NCBI RefSeq assembly: GCF_003244315.1 | Contig: NZ_QKWH01000015.1 | Span: 1-64,000 of the forward strand | Reading direction: 5' to 3' | Length of the DNA stretch: 64,000 nt | From: Xylanimonas oleitrophica | GTDB taxonomy: Bacteria; Actinomycetota; Actinomycetes; Actinomycetales; Cellulomonadaceae | Shown: positions 58,793 through 64,000 of the stretch, one piece after another | Layout of the letters: each line of letters begins with the position of its first letter | How positions within the stretch are numbered: position 1 is the stretch's first letter | Position numbers and translations under genes: made by a program | Notes under the pieces: model-generated | Seen by the model: the letters and a program-made list of their open reading frames with translations, nothing else | Database searches by the model: none | Told to the model about the DNA's origin: nothing

Positions 58793-60144
58793 CCGACACC
58801 CTGACCCCGGTGCTGACCGACACCTGGGACGCCGAGCGCTCGTGGGCGCTGAGCACCTACCTGGACAAGGGCGGCTACGCCGGGCTGCGCAACGCGCTGG
58901 CGATGGAGCCGGGCGCCGTGGTCCAGGCCGTCAAGGACGCGGGCCTGCGCGGCCGTGGCGGCGCCGGGTTCCCCACGGGCATGAAGTGGGGGTTCCTGCC
59001 GCCCGACGACGGCGGGCCCCGCTACCTGGTGGTCAACGCGGACGAGTCCGAGCCGGGCACCTGCAAGGACATCCCGCTGATGATGGCCAGCCCCCAGCAC
59101 CTGGTGGAGGGCATCGCCATCACCAGCTACGCCATCGGCTGCCACCACGCGTTCGTGTACGTGCGCGGCGAGGTGCTGCACGTGTACCGGCGGGTGATGA
59201 ACGCGGTGCAGGAGGCGTACGACGCCGGGTACCTGGGCAAGGACGTGCTCGGCAGCGGGTTCGACCTGGACGTCACGGTGCACGCCGGAGCCGGTGCCTA
59301 CATCTGCGGCGAGGAGACGGCGCTGCTCGACTCGCTCGAGGGGATGCGCGGCCAGCCGCGCCTCAAGCCCCCGTTCCCGGCGGTGGCCGGCCTGTACGCC
59401 CGGCCCACGGTGGTCAACAACGTCGAGTCGATCGCGTCGGTGCCGGGCATCCTGAAGAACGGGCCCGAGTGGTTCGCCTCGATGGGCACCGAGCGTTCCC
59501 AGGGGCACGGCCTGTTCTCCCTGAGCGGCCACGTGACCCGGCCGGGCCAGTACGAGGCGCCGCTGGGCATCACGCTGCGCGAGCTGCTGGACCTGGCGGG
59601 CGGCGTGCGGGCGGGCCACGAGCTGAAGTTCTGGACGCCGGGCGGCTCCTCGACCCCGATGTTCACGGCCGAGCACCTGGACGTGCCGCTCGACTACGAG
59701 TCGGTGGGCGCGGCGAAGTCGATGCTGGGCACCCGTGCGCTGCAGATCTTCGACGAGACGGTCTGCGTGGTGCGGGCGGTGAGCCGGTGGACCGACTTCT
59801 ACGCCCACGAGTCCTGCGGCAAGTGCACCCCGTGCCGGGAGGGCACCTACTGGATGAAGCAGGTGCTGCGCCGCATCGAGGCGGGCGAGGGGCAGGACGG
59901 CGACCTCGAGCTGCTGCTCGACCTGTGCGAGAACATCCTGGGCCGCGCCTTCTGCGCGCTCGGCGACGGCGCCACCTCGCCCGTGACCAGCTCGATCCAG
60001 CTCTTCCGTGACGAGTACCAGGCCCACATCGACGGCCACGGCTGCCCGTTCGACCCGTCGGCCTCCGCGCTGTTCGCCTACACCCCGAAGACGAGCCCCA
60101 CGGCCGGCGTGCTGGCCGGCGCCGGGGCAGGAGGTCACCGATGA
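58789..60144 (+). CDS. nuoF: NADH-quinone oxidoreductase subunit F (451 aa)
   Basis: 51-kDa subunit that oxidises NADH at FMN and passes electrons to cluster N3. GTG 58789 with GGGGGAGG upstream. Motifs: [20 protein letters not shown] (about residues 48-67, FMN/NADH glycine-rich loop), [20 protein letters not shown] (about 83-102), [20 protein letters not shown] (about 165-184), and [4Fe-4S] cluster Cys in [16 protein letters not shown] (about 341-356) with a fourth in [10 protein letters not shown] (about 385). ATGA overlap with nuoG. Confidence 0.97.
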   Translation: MTDTLTPVLTDTWDAERSWALSTYLDKGGYAGLRNALAMEPGAVVQAVKDAGLRGRGGAGFPTGMKWGFLPPDDGGPRYLVVNADESEPGTCKDIPLMMASPQHLVEGIAITSYAIGCHHAFVYVRGEVLHVYRRVMNAVQEAYDAGYLGKDVLGSGFDLDVTVHAGAGAYICGEETALLDSLEGMRGQPRLKPPFPAVAGLYARPTVVNNVESIASVPGILKNGPEWFASMGTERSQGHGLFSLSGHVTRPGQYEAPLGITLRELLDLAGGVRAGHELKFWTPGGSSTPMFTAEHLDVPLDYESVGAAKSMLGTRALQIFDETVCVVRAVSRWTDFYAHESCGKCTPCREGTYWMKQVLRRIEAGEGQDGDLELLLDLCENILGRAFCALGDGATSPVTSSIQLFRDEYQAHIDGHGCPFDPSASALFAYTPKTSPTAGVLAGAGAGGHR

Positions 60145-62867
60145 CCGCGACCACGGACAGGTCGGCCGGCGGCGCGGCCGCACCCGTCGAGACCGTCACC
60201 TTCACGCTCGACGAGCTCGAGGTCACCGTGCCCAAGGGCACCCTGGTGATCCGGGCGGCGGAGCAGGTGGGCATCCAGATCCCGCGGTTCTGCGACCACC
60301 CGCTGCTGGAGCCGGCGGGCGCCTGCCGCCAGTGCCTGGTGGAGGTGGCCACCCCGGACCGGGAGGGCAACCTGCGCCCGATGCCCAAGCCGCAGGCCTC
60401 CTGCACCCTGGAGGCCACGCCGGGCATGGTGGTCAAGACGCAGCGCACCTCCCCCGTGGCCGACAAGGCGCAGCACGGGGTCATGGAGCTGCTGCTCATG
60501 AACCACCCGCTGGACTGCCCGGTGTGCGACAAGGGCGGGGAGTGCCCGCTGCAGAACCAGGCCATGACCAACGGGCGGGCCACCTCCCGGTTCGTGGACG
60601 TCAAGCGCACGTTCCCCAAGCCGATCGCCGTGTCCACCGAGATCCTGCTGGACCGGGAGCGGTGCGTGCTGTGCCAGCGGTGCACCCGGTTCAGCGAGGA
60701 GATCGCGGGGGACGCGTTCATCGCGCTGCAGGAGCGTGGTGCCCGCCAGCAGATCGGGCGGTTCGACGAGGGCGTGCTGGACTTCGCCCCGCCGCCGTGC
60801 GCCGGCCACGCCGAGGGCGCTGACGGGCACGCGGACCCGGTCGCGGCCACCGACGCCGTCCGCAGCGGCGACGTGCCCGCCGAGCTGCCCGCCGGCTCGG
60901 CGACCAGCTCGACCACCGGTACCCCGTTCGCCTCGTACTTCTCCGGCAACACGGTGCAGATCTGCCCGGTCGGTGCGCTGACGGGGGCGGCCTACCGCTT
61001 CCGGGCCCGCCCGTTCGACCTCGTCTCCACCCCGGGCGTCAGCGAGCACGACTCCTCGGGCTCGGCGATCCGCGTGGACCACCGCCGCGGCGTGGTGCTG
61101 CGCCGCCTGGCGGGGGAGGACCCGCTGGTCAACGAGGAGTGGATCACCGACAAGGACCGGTTCGCGTTCACGTGGCAGTCGGCCCCGGACAGGATCACCA
61201 CCCCGCTGGTGCGCGACCGCGGCGCGGACGGAACGCGCGGCGAGCTGCGACCGGCGTCGTGGGTCGAGGCGCTCGAGCTCGCGGCCGAGGGGCTGGTCGC
61301 GGCCCGTGCCGCAGGTGGTGTCGGCGTGCTGCCAGGCGGGCGCCTCACGGTCGAGGACGCCTTCGCGTGGTCGCGGTTCGCCCGGGCCGTGCTCGGCACG
61401 GACGACGTCGACATGCGGGCCCGCGTGCACTCCGAGCAGGAGGTGGCGTTCCTGGCCCGCGCGGTGGCAGGCACCGGCGTCGGCGTGACGTTCTCCGACC
61501 TGGAGAAGGCGCCCGCGGTGCTGCTGGCCGGCCTCGAGGCCGAGGAGGAGGGCGGCGTCGTCTTCCTGCGGCTGCGCAAGGCGGTGCGCAAGAACCGGGT
61601 GCGCGTGCTGGGCCTGGCGCCCTTCGCGACCCGGGGGCTGCGGCGCCTGGACGGCACGCTCCTGCCCGCCGCCCCCGGCACCGAGACCGACTGGCTCGGT
61701 GCGGTGGCCGCGAGCGCGACCGGTGGCCGACTGCCCGCCGGGGTGGACGCGGCCGCGGTGGCCGCCGCCGCCGAGGCGCTCGCCCAGCCGGGAGCCGTGC
61801 TCCTCGTGGGCGAGCGGCTGGCCGGCACCCCGGGTGCGTACGGCGCTGCCCTGCGCCTGGCGGAGGCCACCGGTGCCCGGCTCGCCTGGGTGCCGCGCCG
61901 CGCCGGCGAGCGCGGCGGCGTCGAGGCCGGGCTGCTGCCCGGTGTGCTGCCCGGCGGGCGCCCCCTCACCGACCCCGTCGCCCGCGCCGAGGTGGCGGCG
62001 GCCTGGGGCGTCGACGTCACCACCCTGCCCGCCGAGCCCGGCCGGGACGCGACCGGCATCCTCCGGGCGCTGGAGGCCGGAGAGCTCGGCGGCGCCCTCG
62101 TGGGCGGCCTCGAGCTGGCCGACCTGCCCGACCCGGCGCTGGCCCGCCGGGCGCTCGCGGCCGCCGGGTTCGTCGTCTCCCTGGAGGTGCGGGCGTCGGA
62201 GGCGACGGCCCTGGCCGACGTCGTGCTGCCCGTGGCCCCGCCCGTGGAGCGCTCGGGCTCGTACTGGAGCTGGGAGGGGCGGGTGCGGGCGTTCCCGCAG
62301 GCGTTGGAGTCGTCGTCGATGCCCGACCACCGGGTGCTGCACGCCCTGGCGGCCCAGCTGGGCGCCGACCTGGGGGCGGCCGAGCCGCTCGCGGCGCACC
62401 TCGCGGTGGCGGCGCTGCCCGCCTGGGGCGGGGAGCGCGTCGCGCCCCCGCCGGCGGCCGCGACGTCGTCGGCCCGGGTGGAGCCCGGGACCGCCGTCCT
62501 CGCCTCGTGGCACCTGCTGCTCGACGACGGCGCCCTGCAGGACGGCGAGCAGTTCCTCGCCGGCACCGCCAAGCGACCGGTGGCCCGCCTGAGCCCGGCC
62601 ACCGCGGCGGCGGTGGGGGCGGCCGACGGCGACACGGTGACCGTCTCGACCGACCGGGGCGCGATCACCGTGCCGCTCCAGGTGACGGCCATGGTGGACC
62701 ACGTGGTGTGGCTGCCGCTGGCCAGCCGCGGCTGCCGCGTGCACGACACGCTCGGCGCCTCGCCGGGCGACGTCGTCCGCCTCGCCGTCGCAGGACCTGT
62801 GGCGTCAGGAGCAGCGGGGGCGCCCGCGGGCGCCCGTCCTGGCACGGGGACGGAGGAGGCCCGATGA
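60141..62867 (+). CDS. nuoG: NADH-quinone oxidoreductase subunit G (908 aa)
   Basis: 75-kDa iron-sulfur subunit. N-terminal [2Fe-2S] Cys in [20 protein letters not shown] (about residues 48-67) and the Cys of QASCTLEA (about 84-91); [4Fe-4S] N5 ligands in [20 protein letters not shown] and GGECPLQ (about 112-138); N4 ligands in [10 protein letters not shown] (about 175-184) and [10 protein letters not shown] (about 273-282). The rest is the molybdopterin-oxidoreductase-like domain. A long Ala/Asp/Gly insert (about 216-262) and a C-terminal MopB-type barrel ([20 protein letters not shown]) are present. ATGA overlap with nuoH. Confidence 0.96.
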   Translation: MTATTDRSAGGAAAPVETVTFTLDELEVTVPKGTLVIRAAEQVGIQIPRFCDHPLLEPAGACRQCLVEVATPDREGNLRPMPKPQASCTLEATPGMVVKTQRTSPVADKAQHGVMELLLMNHPLDCPVCDKGGECPLQNQAMTNGRATSRFVDVKRTFPKPIAVSTEILLDRERCVLCQRCTRFSEEIAGDAFIALQERGARQQIGRFDEGVLDFAPPPCAGHAEGADGHADPVAATDAVRSGDVPAELPAGSATSSTTGTPFASYFSGNTVQICPVGALTGAAYRFRARPFDLVSTPGVSEHDSSGSAIRVDHRRGVVLRRLAGEDPLVNEEWITDKDRFAFTWQSAPDRITTPLVRDRGADGTRGELRPASWVEALELAAEGLVAARAAGGVGVLPGGRLTVEDAFAWSRFARAVLGTDDVDMRARVHSEQEVAFLARAVAGTGVGVTFSDLEKAPAVLLAGLEAEEEGGVVFLRLRKAVRKNRVRVLGLAPFATRGLRRLDGTLLPAAPGTETDWLGAVAASATGGRLPAGVDAAAVAAAAEALAQPGAVLLVGERLAGTPGAYGAALRLAEATGARLAWVPRRAGERGGVEAGLLPGVLPGGRPLTDPVARAEVAAAWGVDVTTLPAEPGRDATGILRALEAGELGGALVGGLELADLPDPALARRALAAAGFVVSLEVRASEATALADVVLPVAPPVERSGSYWSWEGRVRAFPQALESSSMPDHRVLHALAAQLGADLGAAEPLAAHLAVAALPAWGGERVAPPPAAATSSARVEPGTAVLASWHLLLDDGALQDGEQFLAGTAKRPVARLSPATAAAVGAADGDTVTVSTDRGAITVPLQVTAMVDHVVWLPLASRGCRVHDTLGASPGDVVRLAVAGPVASGAAGAPAGARPGTGTEEAR

Positions 62868-64000
62868 TCCCCGGGGTCGCCGCCGACTTCAGCCAGGACA
62901 CGTTCGTGACCTACCTGGTCAAGGCCGTGCTCATCATCGTGTTCCTCCTGACCAGCGTGCTCGTCGCCATCTGGTTCGAGCGCCGCGTCGTGGCCCGCAT
63001 GCAGGTGCGGCCCGGGCCCAACGTGCACGGCCCGTTCGGCCTGCTGCAGTCGCTCGCCGACGCGATGAAGCTGCTGCTCAAGGAGGACGTCAACGTCACG
63101 GCGGCCGACAGGATCGTCTACCTGCTGGCCCCGATGGTCTCGGTGTTCTGCTCGCTGCTGGTGTTCGCCGTCGTGCCCTTCGGGCCCGAGGTGACCATCC
63201 CGTTCACCGACTTCACCACGCCCGCCCAGCTCACCGACTTCCCCGTGGCGGTGCTCTACGTGCTGGCCTGCGCCTCCCTGGGTGTGTACGGCATCGTGCT
63301 CGGCGGCTGGTCGTCCGGGTCCACGTACCCGCTGCTCGGGTCGGTGCGCTCCACCGCCCAGGTCATCAGCTACGAGCTGGCGATGGGCCTGTCCCTGGTG
63401 AGCGTGTTCATCCTCGCCGGGTCGATGTCCACCTCGACCATCGTCGAGGGGCAGCAGAGCATCTGGTTCTTCCTGCCGCTCCTGCCCGCCTTCGTCGTCT
63501 ACGTCATCTCGATGATCGGCGAGACCAACCGCCTCCCGTTCGACCTGCCGGAGGCCGAGGGCGAGCTCGTCTCCGGGTACATGACCGAGTACTCGTCGAT
63601 GAAGTTCGCCTGGTTCTTCCTCGCCGAGTACATCAACATGCTCAACGTCTCGGCCATCGCCACCACCCTGTTCCTGGGCGGCTGGCGGGCCCCGTGGCCC
63701 CTGAGTGCCGTCGGCGACGGCGTGCTCAACACCGGCTGGTGGCCGATCCTCTGGTTCCTGGCCAAGGTCTGGCTGCTGATGTTCGTCTTCGTGTGGGTGC
63801 GCGGCACGCTGCTGCGCCTGCGCTACGACCAGTTCATGGTGTTCGGCTGGAAGGTGCTCATCCCCGTCGCCCTCGCCTGGGTGGTGGTCCTCGCGGTGGT
63901 GCAGTGGTTCCGCCTCGACGCCGGCGTCTCGCGCACCGTGCTGGTCGCCGTCATCCTCGGCGTGGGCCTCGCCGCCGTGGCGCTGGTGAGCCTCTGGCCC
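62864..64000 (+). CDS. nuoH: NADH-quinone oxidoreductase subunit H (partial, 379 codons in window)
   Basis: Membrane subunit that completes the quinone cavity and starts the proton path. ATG 62864 with GGAGGAGG at 62852-62859. Conserved: [20 protein letters not shown] (about residues 35-54), [36 protein letters not shown] (about 163-182) and the charged loop [20 protein letters not shown] (about 214-233), plus [16 protein letters not shown]. About eight TMs. No stop before the right edge; the rest of nuo (I-N) is expected beyond. Confidence 0.96.
   Translation, partial: MIPGVAADFSQDTFVTYLVKAVLIIVFLLTSVLVAIWFERRVVARMQVRPGPNVHGPFGLLQSLADAMKLLLKEDVNVTAADRIVYLLAPMVSVFCSLLVFAVVPFGPEVTIPFTDFTTPAQLTDFPVAVLYVLACASLGVYGIVLGGWSSGSTYPLLGSVRSTAQVISYELAMGLSLVSVFILAGSMSTSTIVEGQQSIWFFLPLLPAFVVYVISMIGETNRLPFDLPEAEGELVSGYMTEYSSMKFAWFFLAEYINMLNVSAIATTLFLGGWRAPWPLSAVGDGVLNTGWWPILWFLAKVWLLMFVFVWVRGTLLRLRYDQFMVFGWKVLIPVALAWVVVLAVVQWFRLDAGVSRTVLVAVILGVGLAAVALVSLWP

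Overview
The window is very GC-rich (roughly 70-75% by eye in the core) with GTG/ATG starts, many 4-bp ATGA/GTGA gene overlaps, actinobacterial Rex, DUF4229, DUF6230/DUF6114 and a bS22-type mini ribosomal protein. This points to an actinobacterium. The arabinan-degradation locus and gene content suggest the Micrococcales (Cellulosimicrobium/Promicromonospora/Cellulomonas-like), but the genus is an inference.

Region 1 (1-5.46 kb) is an accessory toxin/immunity island with visibly lower GC in its right half. It holds two displaced C-terminal cassettes of a polymorphic (Hint-processed) toxin, built on a near-identical linker/Hint repeat. Cassette 1 carries an HNH nuclease tip and a DUF4265 immunity gene. 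Cassette 2 carries a NucA/NucB-like DNase tip and a SUKH-like immunity gene. Both repeats begin at the same truncated XRE-regulator fragment on the opposite strand. The first repeat has lost 346 bp of the Hint core. To the right lies a row of orphan or decaying immunity-like genes (Tdi1/DUF1851, a deletion remnant of the same gene, small unknowns, and a frameshifted gene).

Region 2 (5.6-20.6 kb) starts with proC and is then an L-arabinose/arabinan utilisation locus: LacI regulator, araB-araD-araA, second LacI regulator, ABC importer (lipoprotein plus two permeases), GH127 beta-L-arabinofuranosidase, GH51 alpha-L-arabinofuranosidase and a third LacI regulator. Palindromic operators lie in three promoter regions. 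Extracellular arabinosides would be imported, cleaved to L-arabinose, and routed through ribulose and ribulose-5-P to xylulose-5-P.

Region 3 (20.6-28.5 kb) is housekeeping: Trk/Ktr potassium uptake, AcuC deacetylase, bS22, a HAD phosphatase, a glutaredoxin-like protein overlapping rex, a divergent yceI/marR pair around a perfect operator, and an ATP-grasp enzyme.

Region 4 (28.6-64 kb) is a respiratory super-locus: cytochrome c maturation (phosphatase-tlpA-ccdA-resB-ccsB), menaquinone synthesis (menA, E, B, C, D, F, G and the MK reductase menJ) interleaved with DUF3048, HtrA, TetR/DUF6230/DUF6114 and MATE genes, then the complex I operon nuoA-nuoH, which runs off the right edge. Two 18-bp sites of the Rex form TTGTGA-N6-TCACAA occur, one between menB and a 56-aa small protein and one in front of menJ-nuo. 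The NADH sensor Rex, encoded in the same window, therefore probably controls this locus.
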